Positions 21,171-33,789 of a stretch of DNA of 64,000 nucleotides are shown in pieces. The translations under genes were made by a program, and so were the position numbers. The notes beneath the pieces were generated by a model. That model was given only the letters and a program-made list of their open reading frames with translations. It did not search any database and had not been told where the DNA came from. The DNA is taken from NCBI GenBank assembly GCA_010279815.1, contig QEOQ01000226.1, positions 2,017,969 through 2,081,968 of the forward strand. The letters are read 5' to 3'. Position 1 is the stretch's first letter. Every line of letters begins with the position of its first letter. This stretch comes from Brachionus plicatilis. Lineage: Eukaryota; Rotifera; Eurotatoria; Ploima; Brachionidae.

Positions 21171-22737
21171 TTAAATGTCGTTTTCGTTATTCGTCGTGTT
21201 AGATGCTGAATTGGCGACGTTTCCTTCAAAAAAAATTAAAAATCTTTAAATCATTTGATTGCACTTGATTTGGCGCCTTTCAGCCGAAATTTAAGCACTT
21301 CACCAATTTTTCTGCTTCCTTATTCCTAGACAAAATTAGTGTTAGCTAAAGTTTCGGCCGAAAACCCATTTAAACTGTCCAATTTTAAAAAATAATTTTC
21401 TTCCTCACATTTTAAAAATAGAAAACTAACTTTTAATTACCTAAATTGCTGGTAGCGTTCTCGGCATTTTTTACAACAGGATCTGAAAAAATTTTAAATA
21501 GAAAAAAAAAATTTTAACAAAAAAAAAAAATAATTACAAAAATAAGGGTGATCCATGGCCTGTCGAGCGGTCAGTCGTTCAGCATGATCGTACTTAAGTA
21601 ATTTATCTAAAAAGTCAATTGCCTCGGCACTGACCAAGTGCTGATTTTCGCTATGTGTAAAGCGTTCCCATCTTTTTTTTGAGTGTCGACCAAGTATGTC
21701 ATTGAATCGTGGGTCCAGTTCAATGTGATACTTTTCGATATACTCAAACAGCTCGTCAGTACCGAGCACTTTGGCAATTCTAACTAGCTGATCGTAATTG
21801 TCGTGTCCGTGGAAGAAAGGCTCCTTGCGAAATATTAAGCTGGCCAGCATGCAGCCAAGACTCCACATGTCCAGAGAATAATCATAGTATTGATAATCGA
21901 CGAGCAGCTCAGGACCCTTGAAGTATCTGGACGCGACACGAACATTGTACTCTTGGCCTGGGTGGTAAAATTCAGCAAGGCCCCAGTCAATCAAACGCAG
22001 CTTAAATCAGAAGTTAAGATAATGGCCATGGCTCATTTAGGCACTTTTACCCGTCTGTTCTCATGGTCGATCATGACATTGTGAGGCTTCACGTCTCGAT
22101 GCATTATGCCCATGCTGTGACAAAAATCCAGAGCCTTGAGCAGCTCGAACAAGTAAAAACGAATGTCAAAATCAGACAAGGTCTGGTAAAACTGCTAAAA
22201 AAAGTGGTCTTAAATTTTTTTTGTTCGTGAAAATTTTGCCAAAAAAAACACTACTTTAAAATCAGTGTTGTTCACATATTCCATTATTAGAGCCGGAGTT
22301 CTTGACTTATGGAATAAATTTAAATGAAAAAATTTGAAAGAAAAAATTTTTATTTAAATTAAAATTTACAATCGGGTCCTTGACGACATCGTACATGGAA
22401 ATAATATTGGGTCCACTGCGCAAATTGTGCAAAATTTTGATTTCTCTTTTGATTTTCTTTTTTTTGACTGGCTTTTGTGGTAAAAATTAGTGCAAGCCTA
22501 GAGCAAATTAAGAGACATGGTGAGACATACTTTAAGAATTTTGACAACTATTTTTTCGTTATTGGTTACATTGACGCCTTCGAATACTTCGCTGTATTTT
22601 CCGCGGCCAAGTTTGCGCACTATTTGGTAGTCGTCCTGGTTGCCCCATTCGACCACATGCGACTCGTAGTCCCAGTACTCGCGAGGCTTGTGTGCGTTTA
22701 CGTCCGCGTAGACGCGTGATTGACTCGGCGTTGCCAT
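21171..22737 (-). CDS. CSNK2A1: Casein kinase II catalytic subunit alpha
   Basis: Seven exons, read downward: 22737-22531, 22471-22370, 22305-22255, 22194-22051, 22000-21538, 21482-21441 and 21223-21171, 353 residues. All joins keep phase. The protein shows [18 protein letters not shown], the Gly-loop GRGKYS (44-49), VVKILK (Lys66), [13 protein letters not shown] (the basic CK2beta/substrate stretch), [11 protein letters not shown] (Asp154), [12 protein letters not shown] (Asp173, the CK2-specific DWG), [16 protein letters not shown] and HPYFYPVVKN. CK2 is a constitutively active acidophilic Ser/Thr kinase of cytosol and nucleus. The last two exons encode a short Asn/Ser/Thr-rich tail that is not conserved and is the least certain part. 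Only the last exons and tail composition separate CSNK2A1 from CSNK2A2, so the symbol means the invertebrate single-type alpha. Confidence 0.96.
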
Positions 22738-25718
22738 ATAATTAAAATTGTATTCAATCTAAACCGGATGCAAAAATTCAAACAAAATGCTCAGGTGTTC
22801 ACCTTTTTCAGTCAACTGATAGCCTAGGCATAGCTTAATTTTTAGTCATTAATGCTTCCATTTAAGTTTCATCATATATTCAAAAATTTTTATTTAAAAC
22901 TTTACAAATATTAACTCAGTGTGTTGTGTGCAAGCATTAGACTCTGTTTTATTATTTTTTTTTTCTCTTAGTTGCTAATGCGCTATCTTTACATAGGTTT
23001 AATATGTCGCTTACCAAGTACTCTTTTTGAACATATTCGTTCAAATATATGAAGCAAAAATCTAGTTGAAATAATTCGGCATATTATTTTCGACTTGCAA
23101 TCATCGCGATGCATTCAATTATGTGATTGAATTAATGAGTAAGTTGCAAATTTGTCTTAGAAAATTGAATGCGTGCAAATTTGTGCACATTTTGAACAAA
23201 TTTTCATCTTAACTTTTTGACTTAATTTTAAAAATTTTAACATTTTTTCCTTACATTATTTACTTGATTGAAATTTTTTTAAAACTTTTTTAAACATTAA
23301 TTGCATAAACAATGAATTAAATGAGTGTCCGTCATGCAGTTACAATCAACTTTCTTCCCAAAATGCTGCTTCATGTGAAAGAAGACTTAGAAAAATTTTG
23401 AAAATTTTTAGAACAAGACGGTGAAGTATTGAGTGATTTATTTTGTTGAGCAGAGCATTTTGATAATTTATATCGTGAATTTTTTGAAATTGTACTTTTT
23501 TAAAAAAATTAAAAAACAAGAAGATTGTGGAAAAAATTTATTGAATTTAAATATTTTTGGTAAAAAACCTTCTCTAAAAATTAATTCTTGAAAATTTGCT
23601 CAGTTCGAGAAAAACATTCTTTTATCTTCAGCGTTACAAAGAAAAAAGATTATTTGATTCAAAAGTAGATTTTCACTTTGTATACGAAAAAATCCAAGTA
23701 TTTAATTTTAAGGGAAAAATTAGTTTTTTGGTCTAAAGTATTATCCTCAAAAGTTCTGTTCATCGATATTTAGCTCCACGATATGGCTAATATTAATAAA
23801 ATTAATAATAAAAAGACGCTTATTTTAAATGAATACTTGAGAGCAATGTTAATTAAAAAATCAATATTAAAATTGTAATTTTATTTTTTGAATTAAAATT
23901 CGCACAAATAGAATTTATCTTATAAAATTAAAAATTTATGATAATTTCTTATACTCTTTAATATTAAGTATTTTCTTCTCACTAAAGATAATTGAAAAAC
24001 AAGAAAAAAAAGTTAAAATTTTTGTTTCAAACGCCTATTTACTATTTACTCGAATCGAAATTTTCTCAAAAAATAATTATCATTTTAATCTAATTAATTT
24101 TAAAAAAAAATTTAAAAAATTAACTAAATTTTATCTTAAAACTATTTTTAACTAAAAAATTCTGAACTTGTAAAAATTAAATTTTGAAAGTGTTTTTCAA
24201 CTTCTAAATCTCTTAATTAAAAAATATTAATATAAAGTCAGTATTTTTATTTATATATTATTGTGATGATTTAGTTTGTCATCACAAAATTTTATAAATA
24301 TAGTAATTTTTAGATAATTGTGATTTATTTCCAATAAATACATTATAATAAAGCGTCAAAATAATATCGAACATTAAATAAACTCTTTAAGAACAAAAAT
24401 TAATGAATATCACTCGGAAATCAGGCGTCCTGTTTAAGTTTAAAAAATTATCATTTCAAAACAGACTAAACATTGTTTTTATTATCAATTATTATTTTTA
24501 ATCTTTTTAAAAGTCCAACAATAACAATTCAATTATACGATTATAATAAAATTCTTTAAAAAAAAATTTAAATAATTAAATTTTAACCTAAATAAACCAT
24601 TCTCCAAAGGTCAAAAAATTATGCCAATTGTATCTAAGTTATCTCAAAAGATTAACTTTTTTTAATTATTTCCTATTTTGAAAAATCAATTGGATTAACT
24701 TTTGTACAAACAAGCTCAAGATATTTGTTTTGGCTTAATAATCAAAAATTAATAAACCAGCTGAAAATTAACTAAATTCTTCAATAATCTCAAATTTTAT
24801 CTCCACACTTATCTCCAAAGCTCAAAAAATTTATGTTATTTGTTATTTATTTGAAAAATAATTTATGAGTTGGACTCCAGGGCAGTTTCGAGCGGTTTAA
24901 TCCCTCTTTCAGCCCTCTTATTAGTAAATTTTTTATTAAAAAAGTAAGGGTGTTTTTGATTAAAAATTTTCAAATACGCTTAAAAAAAATTATGTTGATT
25001 TCCGAGATTTTCTGCTATTAATAAAAGATAATTGTCTAATGCTCGAGATAAAACCTATTTTGATTTGATTTAAAAAAATATAAGAATGAAATAATTCAAG
25101 CTGAAAAAGTATATTTTCAAGAGATACTTTGATTGAATGAAATATCTTATGTCGTATCGAAAGAATAATTTTCAAAATTTAAGAAAAAAAAACCAATTCA
25201 GTAGGATTTAAAAGAAGATTAGTTTTTAAAAGATGAATTTTAAAAATCTCTACAAATAATTGGTAAAAAAAATCGATCATCATCATTAAATTTTAGAATT
25301 AATTTTAATCGCTACAATGGATAAAAATATAAATTAATTAATTAAAAATAGAGCAGTAGGATGCTTTTTATGACTATAAATGTTATTGTGATTATACTAA
25401 AATATAAATTCTACATAGCAACTGTTCTCATTAAAATAAAATTATCTAAGAACAAAATCCTAAATTAAAATTTAATTAAAACAATTAATTGGACTAAGCA
25501 GAAAATTATTTCAAATTTTTTAATTAAATCTAATTTTCATTTAAATATTTATTAAATTGATCTATAGCTTATTGTTTTAGAAAATTTTTAAAAATAAATT
25601 CAAACCTACCAAAGTTATGTTTCATTTGAAATAATATGAAAATTATAATTATTTATTTGAAAAATATTAATAATTGCTTATCAAAAAAATTTCCTATTCT
25701 AATAGTTGCATTCCAAAA
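22738..25718. other. AT-rich intergenic region between divergent CK2 alpha and PIGT
   Basis: About 3 kb separates two head-to-head genes, so both promoters should lie here, but no TATA box or other motif stands out. The stretch at 24871-24950 (ATCCCTCTTTCAGCCCTC...) resembles 31595-31680 and may be an old dispersed repeat. No ORF is convincing. Confidence 0.5.
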
Positions 25719-28648
25719 ATGAGATTAAAAAATTTTATTTTTTTATTATATTTACTAATTAATTTAACTAATGGACTATTTGCCTATTCATTCGAGGAAA
25801 AACTTAGCTTGAATATTCTGCCAAATTCAAATGTTTATTTTCATTTTGAATTTGAATCAAAATGGTTCAAGTCCGTCAAGTCTAGGACAGAAAACTTTCA
25901 CAATTTTCCGAAAATAATTGGAGATTTGGTATCAAAATTTGATATAGATGAGCTATCGCTGAGTCTATCTCAGGGAAAATGGAAGCATAATCAATGGGGA
26001 ATGCCGGTCGTAAGTGCACCATCAGGTGGTGAGCTGTGGGCATCTTTTAAAGACCAGGCTAGTCAAAATATGTAAGGCTTTATCATTTAACTTATAAATT
26101 AATTATTAATTGTTTAAAAAAAGTATCGACTCGAATTGGCTGCAAAGTAGCCGAGCAATCTCTGGCCTTTTTGGTTTATCTATAAATCTAGAAGAAAATC
26201 CAAATACAGCCATTCCAACTTTTTCTATTCTTAGTGATACCAGAAATAGTTCTAATATCAGATATGCGTCGATTCCTAACGAAATTGTTTGCACAGAAAA
26301 TTTGACTCCATGGATAAAGCTATTACCTTGCGCAAAAAGTAAAGGACTTGCTCAACTTTTTAAAAATGCTCCCAAGCTCTTTGAATCTCATTATTTTATG
26401 ATTAATCTAAATTTTAAAAGAATCTGCGCGGTAAATTAACTGTAAACCTTAAAGCAAATTGTCATTTTATTTATTCTACTAAAGGACTCGGCATGTTCTA
26501 ATTTTCATTTCGATTTGAGACAAACTTTGTCTTTGGTAAACAACGCTGATTTGGTGACTCGTCAATTGAATGACCAAGAATCAACATGGTCTTTTAATAA
26601 TTTCTTTCAAAATAAAATTACTGGTTTGTGTCCAGTGGCCCAACAATCAATGGTTATATTGAATCTGGAAAGAAAGGCTGTGAGTATAAAAAATCTGAAT
26701 AACCTTTAAAATTTAATCATTCGTGAAAAAATTTCACAGTGATCAGTTTCTTTGTTTACAACGATTTTCTGATTTATTAAAATTTAAGTGAAATTGCGTA
26801 ATTTTTTTAAGTAAAATTACTTTAAATGTCTTTAATTTTGATAAAAAATAAAAACAATTATTTTCTGGATGAATTTTTCTTTTCTCTCGAAATCAACGAG
26901 ATTTACGATAATTTTATATAAATTCAACTTTTTTAAATCTTCTTGATAGTGAAAAAACAATTTTTAGTTCCTAAAAAATAACTAAACGACGTCTAATTAT
27001 GGGATTTTTTTTAATATAAAATTTTCTGCTACTAAAATTTTAAAATAAAAATTAACAAGATCTTTAAATATTCGGTAAAATCTAATTAACAAATTTGACA
27101 ACTTAAGACATGTTTAGCAACTGATCATATTATTTATCAACTTTTTCTTATTTTCTAAATCTTATTTAACTAATTTAAGCATAATTTTCCTAATCAATTC
27201 TATAAATGGAACATTTTAAGACTGCTTAAATCTGAAAATTTTAGCAGAATTTTACCTATAACCTTACAGATTTAAAACAGATCTGAAAAACTTCATTAAC
27301 TGTTTTACATGTTTTCTATTTATATTTTTTTAAACAAAGATTAATGCTTAAAGATATTGATTAATTAATTTAAAGAATACATTTGAAAATTGTATCTTAA
27401 GTTATTATGTTTTTTTTTTCAGGAAAAATTAAATTATTTGATTTAATTTCTTTTTCAACGTAAATATTGAAACATGATTTTTAAACAATTCACATAATTT
27501 TCATGTTCTTGTTAAGTGAATTTATTAATAAAAAACAAAAAAATTTGTGCTTTAAAAAAATTTTAGGAAAAATTAATTAAACAAGATAAAAATGATAAAA
27601 AAATTTGTAAAAAATATAAAAAATCAAGATATAAAAAAATTTATGACTTGTAATTTTCATATTTTTGAAACAAGTCAAAGTTCTGACTTGTTTTTTACTT
27701 ATTAAGGCTTTTTTTCCTGACTTTTATACAAGTTTGTGAAATATGCATCTTTTTTGTCAGAAAATGTCATGTTTCTCTACTCACACAACTTTACTCTATC
27801 ACCTTTTTTGGGTAATATTTTTAAGATAAGATCAAAATTTTTAAATTAGTCCGCCATGCTATTAAACTTTATTTATGTGTAGAAAACAACTTTAATTCCA
27901 ACATCAAAGTCAGGTGAATCATATTCCTACAATTTAAAAGAATTCTTGAAAACATCGAAAGAATTCAATCCGACTATAGTTCAACAAAGACAAGTAGAAT
28001 TGAGTAGAGCTTCCCCAATATCTATACATCGGTTTATAACTGGTAATGACATTAATTAATATTTCTAATCGTTGTAAAAAAAAAATTTAAGATAAAAACG
28101 AAATAAATTTTGGCATCAAGACAGTTATCAAAAATGAAAATAATGAAGAAACTTCAGTGATATATTTTGATACAATACCATGGTATTTCAGAGTTTATGT
28201 AAGCAGTCTTAGAGTGAAAGATGTAGAAAGAAATCTAGATTTTAAGCCAGAGTTGATTTCTTTCAAGCCTGGTTTGGACCGTCAAAAGCCGCATCAAATT
28301 GAAATCAAATTAAACCTCAGACCTAGAGGAGTTTATTCAATTTATTTAAGGGCTGATTTCGGATACCTAAAATGGGACGAGTTTCCGCCAGATGTCAACC
28401 ACGGTTTCTATATCAATCCAGTCTTGGTAACCATTAACCAGAATGGACAGAATACTAAAATATACTCAGAGCCCTTATTAATGAATCTGCCAACTCCAGA
28501 CTTTAGCATGCCGTATAATGTTATCTGTTTGACATGTACAGTAATAGCTATCGGTTTTGGATCATTACACAATTTTACAACTCGAAAATTCAAATTCATC
28601 CAACCCAAAACATTGATAGAAAAAATTAAAACATTTTTTAAAAAATAG
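25719..28648 (+). CDS. PIGT: GPI transamidase component PIG-T
   Basis: Exons 25719-26071, 26124-26430, 26485-26679, 27883-28042 and 28092-28648, 523 residues (human 578). Residues 1-22 form a signal peptide (FIFLLYLLINLTNGLFAYS). Landmarks are LSQGKWKHNQWGMPVVSAPS, ISGLFGLS, VCTENLTPWIKLLPC, FDLRQTLSLVNNADL, YFDTIPWYFRVYV, WDEFPPDVNHGFYINP and EPLLMNLPTPDFSMPYNVIC, leading into the single C-terminal transmembrane helix and a short basic tail. PIG-T is the lumenal scaffold of the ER complex that attaches GPI anchors. The conserved ENLTPW and LPTPDFSMPYNVICLTCT blocks make the call secure. The 1.2-kb intron 26680-27882 holds nothing recognisable. The stop is 156 bp before the NUDT19 ATG. Confidence 0.95.
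26680..27882. other. Long PIGT intron without recognisable content
   Basis: GTGAGT...TGTGTAG intron of 1203 bp. The inside is AT-rich with homopolymer runs. No exon, repeat boundary or RNA gene was identified. Confidence 0.6.
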
Positions 28649-28804
28649 AACAATTTTTTAATTTCTTAAATTATGACAGCAGAGTTTAAATAAAGAATAA
28701 ACATTTTTTTAATTTCAATTTATTTTTTGGAAGAAAAAAAAATACGGAATAAAATCTGAAAATTTTTTTAAATAATTTTTATTTAAAAAAAATTTTTTAA
28801 GAAA

Positions 28805-31800
28805 ATGAATCAAATTAAAAAATCTGCCACTTTGATTATATCAAGTGCGGTTCAAAAGCCTGTAAATAGCTTTAATTACAAAGTGATGTTACTCAAACGA
28901 AATAGTCGTATGAAAGCTGCGCCAAATTTTCACGTTTACCCGGGGGGTAAATACGACGAGGCAATTGATGAATCTCTGAATTGGCTAGACGTATTTTTTT
29001 ACTCGAGAGATTTAGAGCGGATTAAATCTAATCCGTCATTATTGCGTAAATTCTATTTTAATAGCCTAATCAATCATAACTCAATGGGAAGTCTTATGGA
29101 AAAACAATTGAAAAGCGACCTTTCCTTGCCGCTTGAATTGTCCTACAGACTGTGCGCAATTAGAGAGACATTTGAAGAAACTGGACTTTTATTAGCCATG
29201 AAAAAACAGAATTTAAATTCACAAGCTAAACTTTTCTCAAGTTATTATAGGGAAAATTTTAATAAACTAAAATATTGGCATAAAATAATCAAAAAAAACT
29301 CTTCCGAGTTTATGAATATGTTTTTTGAAATGAACATTGTGCCGGACGTTTTTGGTCTTCATGAGTGGGCAAATTGGATTACACCTGTGCATGAGAAAAT
29401 TCGCTTCGATACATTTTTTTTTACATGTTTTCTAAAAGACCTACCATCCGAAGACTTATTAGATATAAACACTGATGAAATAGATTCACTTGAGGTAAAG
29501 CAAAATTTTATACTTTTCAAATCCTATTGATTTAGGGGAGCATTATTTTTGAAAAATATATTAAAGGTCAAAAAATGTCATTTTTAATTAATCTTTTATA
29601 AAGAATCAGAGACAAAATAACTCCATAGAAAATATTTAATGTTGTCATATTCTAAAGGTCAGTTTTTTTACTTCTTTTCAATTATAAAAGGAATACACGT
29701 CGAAAATTTTATAGCATTATTTTATTATGAGTAAAGCTTTAATAAATGTGTTTTTTATATTTTCAAGGTTTAAATACTACGGTATTTTTAGATCTGAAAT
29801 TAATTAGAGAGGGAAGCTTCTAAGAAAAGCTTTTAATTTGAGCTAAAAAATAAAGAGATGGAATAATTCATTTTCAGTCATAAATAAATTATTCAAATGA
29901 ATTTTTTAAATAAATTAGAAGTTATGTAACTTCTGGATAACTGAGTAAATTTTGGTTTATCAGATCACACAATGGCAAATTTTAATTGATTATTGTTGTT
30001 TTTTAATAAACAAATCTTTAAAAAAGTTAGGTTTCTACACTTTATTTTAGCTAATATAAATAATCACAAAATTTTATGGAATAGTTTTTACTTTTTTGTT
30101 TTAAAAGTTGATTTAGTTACAAAAAAAACAAACATTCAAAAAATAATTTTATATTGTAGTAAAAAACATTCGGTTTTTTTTTATTTATTCTTCACGATTC
30201 TTAGAAGCTAAGCGGCATAATTTAAAGATTTTTAAAAAATCTTTGAGGCACATTGAAGCTTATGATCAAAATTTACCAAAAAAGCCAAAAATTTTTTAAT
30301 GTTTTTTTTCCATAAAAAAAAGCTTCTGCAAAAAATTTTACTAAAATATCATTTAAAAACCTTTTTACAATTAAAATTTTTGACAATTATCAGCAAATTT
30401 TGATCATAGACACCAATTTAGCATTTTTTTTAATTTGAGGTTTTTTCTAATAATTATTTTCAGAGAGAATTTTTTTGATTAAATATTTTCTGTTTAAGTT
30501 AATTTAACAAATGAATAAAATTAGCAATTTTTTTTCAATTAGAGCTTTTCAAATTTCGTGATATTTTTCAGCTCCGAAAATACATCTCCATGTTTCCAAT
30601 GAACTAGTACATAAACTAGTAAGAAAATCAATTATCGACACGAGTCAAACAGACAAATCACTAAACGAATCTTTATTTTTAGAAATATTTTATAATGAAT
30701 TTTTAGGAAATTTGATAAGAGAAAAAATAGATAATGACCAATTATATTTTTTCGTTTTTAATAAATCCTTTATTTATTAGAAATTATTTTTTGTAACAAA
30801 ATACCCTAGGTAAATTAATCTACGACTACTTTGTGGCACACAGTCAAAATAGGATATGAAAAATTGAATTTTTTTTTGTCCATGTTAATGACTACATAGG
30901 CCATAAATAAAAAAGACTCTAAATTAAATATAAGAACTGATCAGTTCATTTATTTGTAGCGAAAAATTCTTAAATCACTTAGATTTTTTTTCACAACTTT
31001 ATTCATAAATATTCATAATTTTTAAACATCAAGAGGTAACGACGTTAAATTATTACGTGATATATAAAATCAAGATAAAAACTAAAGAAAAAAAATTTGT
31101 TTTTCTTCTATAATAGTATATTAATAATTACAAACTACTCAAATATCAGTGACGCAATTTATTTACAATTAGTCTACAGGTAGTAGACTTTATTTTTGGA
31201 TTTTACAAAAATTCAGACATTTTAAATCATGAAGGACCATTAACCTTGATTTTATTTTTTAGGGAATGATAAAATTTTCTTAAATAACAAGATTTTTTTT
31301 TCAATTAAGTTTTTTAAATAGAATGCAGAAGACATGTTTTTCATTAATTCATTTACGACACCGATTTCGAATCCCAAAATTTAATGAGATCAATATTTTT
31401 ATTAATTAATTAATTAGTAAAAAATACATGTATTTTTAAAAAATTTTCTTTTTTTAAATATTTAATCCGATTCCATCTTGAAAATTTTTGCTGAGCCTAA
31501 TATCTAAAATATTATGCAAATGTTCCAAATGATCATGTTTCTCTGGTTACCCTTTAAATCGAAGACTCTCATTTTTTTAAAATAATAGTTAGGGGAGGAT
31601 CTCGGACAGTTAATCAGAATGGTAATTAACCTCTCTTTCAGCCCCGCGTTGAGTACTTTTGATAATAAAATTAAAGGGATGACTATCAATTAATTTCTTT
31701 TTGAATATTAATTTCCCATACTAATAATAAATAAGCTTTTCTGTCGATTCTTGGTTTTCACAATAGAATTGAAAGGCTTTTTTGTAAATATTTTTTTGTT

Positions 31801-32358
31801 TTTTAAATATCTAATTAAAGAAGTGTGGGAAGTCTTATAAGATCTTTAATAGCATTCATACCATCTTCTGCTTCTAGCATCTAAAAAAAAAGAGCTCCTC
31901 AGAAATTTTTATTGTTATTTTTAAATTAAGTTCTATACACCAGAAGAGGCATTGGAAAAGAACACACTTAACAATATAAAATTTATTCCACCTCAACTGT
32001 ACGAATTTAATAGAATAAAACGATTTGGTGATGTGAAAAAATTTGCTGAGTATAGTTTGCAACGCCAAAAGTACGGCTTGACTCCATGGTTACCCATATT
32101 TGTAAACAATCGCCAAATCGGCCTTTTGCCAGGTTTAAAATTATTTTCAGTCCACATTAATCTAGTCTAATAATCTCTCAATTAGGTGATTACATGTACG
32201 AAGTGGTAAGTGAGCTAAATAGAACAGAAATAGATGTCGAGCCGACCAATATGGCCCACAGGCTCAATCGAATAATCCGAAATGAGTCCGATCCGACTAA
32301 ACCCATGTACAAAATAGTCAGCAACTATGACTTTGATGGTACCCAATTACCCCCTTGA
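28805..32358 (+). CDS. NUDT19: NUDT19-type acyl-CoA diphosphatase
   Basis: Exons 28805-29494, 31931-32132 and 32186-32358, 354 residues. Exon 1 encodes VMLLKRNSRMKAAPNFHVYP, GGKYDEA and the core Nudix box RETFEETGLLL, then DVFGLHEWANWITPVHEKIRFDT. Exons 2-3 continue FYTPEEALEKN, IPPQLYEFNRI, TPWLPIF and LLPGDYMYE, matching the human order (WSSPSEATESF, PPPQFYEV, RWLPI, LLPGDELY). As in other NUDT19 proteins, a long insertion splits the glycine-rich start of the Nudix box from REx2EExG. The family hydrolyses CoA and CoA esters, in peroxisomes in mammals. The C-terminus (...DGTQLPP) lacks an obvious SKL-like PTS1. Intron 1 is 2.4 kb and contains an unexplained open segment. The ATG follows TTTTTTAAGAAA. 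Confidence 0.9.
29495..30571. other. NUDT19 intron 1, 5' part
   Basis: AT-rich sequence. Around 30250-30410 there is a loose inverted similarity (ATGATCAAAATTT and AAATTTTGATCAT), too short and ragged to call an element. Open frames near 29993 are compositional. Confidence 0.45.
30572..30780 (+). CDS. Unassigned open segment inside NUDT19 intron 1 (possible terminal exon)
   Basis: After a good acceptor (GATATTTTTCAG), 68 codons run open to TAG at 30778-30780. The composition is not that of the surrounding AT noise: PKIHLHVSNELVHKLVRKSI, then SLFLEIFYNEFLGNLIREKI, predicted amphipathic helices with alternating charged and hydrophobic residues. I do not recognise it and it has no place in NUDT19. 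It may be the last exon of a nested gene, an alternative 3' end of NUDT19 (the phase-0 donor at 29494 does not match the frame, which needs two nucleotides carried over), or a remnant. No upstream companion exon was found. Confidence 0.35.
30781..31930. other. NUDT19 intron 1, 3' part
   Basis: AT-rich. Bases 31595-31680 contain CCTCTCTTTCAGCCCC and AAAGGGATG, similar to 24905-24955, suggesting a degraded dispersed repeat. Nothing else was recognised. Confidence 0.45.
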
Positions 32359-33420
32359 AAAATATATTTTTTTTTATCAAATTATTTTTATTTTAGTAAA
32401 AAGTAAAATTATGTACACAAATTTTATGAATTTTTCTCCCATTAATTGTGACTGATTGCATAAAAATATTTTATTTTGACAGTTTTTGTCAAGGAGATTT
32501 CGCATTTGTTTGCTCTTAAATTAGACATTGGATTAAATAATTTAGCCGGCATAGAATAAATAAAATTTTTAAAAATACATGAGCAAATATTTAAAGTTTG
32601 TTTATAACACTTTTTGTAATGTTGGCCTAAATAAACATTTATTTTTCACGGCTATTAGTTGTTTAATAAATCAAGTGCTAATACTTAAAGTGTAGCTTTT
32701 CATTCCAGTTATGTATTATTGGTAATTAATTAACAAAATTACATAAGTGTTCTGTCATATTTAGTATAATATTTAAACAAAACTGCTGTTACATAATATA
32801 TGACGAAAAAAAAATACTACGAATTTACGTTTTTATATTTTGCATAAAAAATAGGAAATTTATTCGTCATTTAGGTCTAGCAAACTAATCAACATAGTGT
32901 CTCATTTATTTTATTAATTTCAAAATTTTACAAAGTAAATTAAATTTTTTTTAAGTTGACATTTTTGATTGAGAAATTTTAGCCGTCATTTGGTGTTTTA
33001 TTTCTAGATTAGCCGGACTTTAAATTGAGTTGATCTTTGGTGCCAAAGATTTATTTAAAAAATTTTTTTGAATTTGCTCAAAATATTTTTATTATTTAGA
33101 ATTTTAAAAGGCTTGAACAAAAAGAAAAAAAGTGATATTTTAAATGCTAAAATGCTAGCAAGAATTTATAATGTTTTTGTTGCTGATCACTCGGCAAAAG
33201 AGTGATCGGAGTCAGATCATATGTTTTTTTCAAAAGTAATTTTGTATTAAGAGCTGGTGCGGAAGGGGTGCCGGGCAGTTGTCATAACAAAATAAATTTT
33301 TTCGCTCAACTCCATAAGCGAGAGCACAAAGTTAGCACGCATTTGTTTCGTGATCAAGCTAAATAATTCAGTTAGCTTCACAATAAACATAATTTTTGCC
33401 AAAGCGCTAATCAAATACGA
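32359..33420. other. Spacer between NUDT19 and the TP53INP promoter region
   Basis: AT-rich, becoming more balanced after 33180. There is a small perfect hairpin GATCACTC/GAGTGATC at 33186-33208 (7-nt loop) and a GC-richer patch near 33255-33290. No gene is supported. Confidence 0.45.
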
Positions 33421-33476
33421 CCTAATTATAAACTGAGTCTCAAGCCAATTGAATTTGGATTCAGTTTGACAGGAGG

Positions 33477-33484
33477 TATAAAAT
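33477..33484 (+). promoter_or_regulatory. TATA box, upstream candidate, for the TP53INP-family gene
   Basis: TATAAAAT in a GC-flanked context (GGAGG before, TCGC after), followed by a balanced, pyrimidine-rich leader with CT repeats at 33551-33576. In surroundings of mixed composition a TATA this clean is more credible than in the AT-rich parts. A short ORF in the leader (33608-33664) would be an upstream ORF if transcription starts near 33505. Confidence 0.45.
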
Positions 33485-33607
33485 ATTCGCTTGGAATTTC
33501 ATTTTATTTTCTAGTCGCTCTCATTTTTCTTTCTTCATTTCGAGCAGCCTTCTCTCTCTCTCTCTCTCACTCTCTGCGCTCGGCATCTACATAATCGTAG
33601 ATTAAGG

Positions 33608-33664
33608 ATGCTGCGCCGCCGTCTAAAGCGGCTTATGCAAATGCGCAGTTTTAAATTATGCTGA
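33608..33664 (+). other. Arginine-rich upstream ORF in the putative leader
   Basis: ATG to TGA, 18 codons, beginning MLRRRLKRLMQMRSF. It lies between the two TATA candidates and 518 nt before the TP53INP start. If it is in the mature leader it could repress or gate translation. It may be spliced out or not transcribed. Confidence 0.3.
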
Positions 33665-33781
33665 TTACGACAACAATTTATAATAGGAACGCGGCGTCAT
33701 TTTCTTAGAATTTTGTTCGCAATTTAAACTTTAAGTTAGACACTTTAGTTCTCTAGGATCAGATGTTCACATTAGAACTAG

Positions 33782-33789
33782 TATAAAAG
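33782..33789 (+). promoter_or_regulatory. TATA box, downstream candidate, for the TP53INP-family gene
   Basis: TATAAAAG, 400 nt before the start codon. It is followed at 33851-33871 by a (CT)n tract and a T-rich run ending in TTTTATTTTAG at 33899, which looks like a splice acceptor feeding the 5' UTR. Two TATA sites may give alternative leaders. Confidence 0.45.

Noticed and set aside
28408..28653. Antisense frame over the PIGT C-terminus
   Set aside because: Fully explained by the conserved PIGT last exon on the plus strand.
33551..33576. CT-repeat tract as a microsatellite-based regulatory element
   Set aside because: Pyrimidine tracts of this length are common near splice acceptors and leaders; nothing specific supports a regulatory role.
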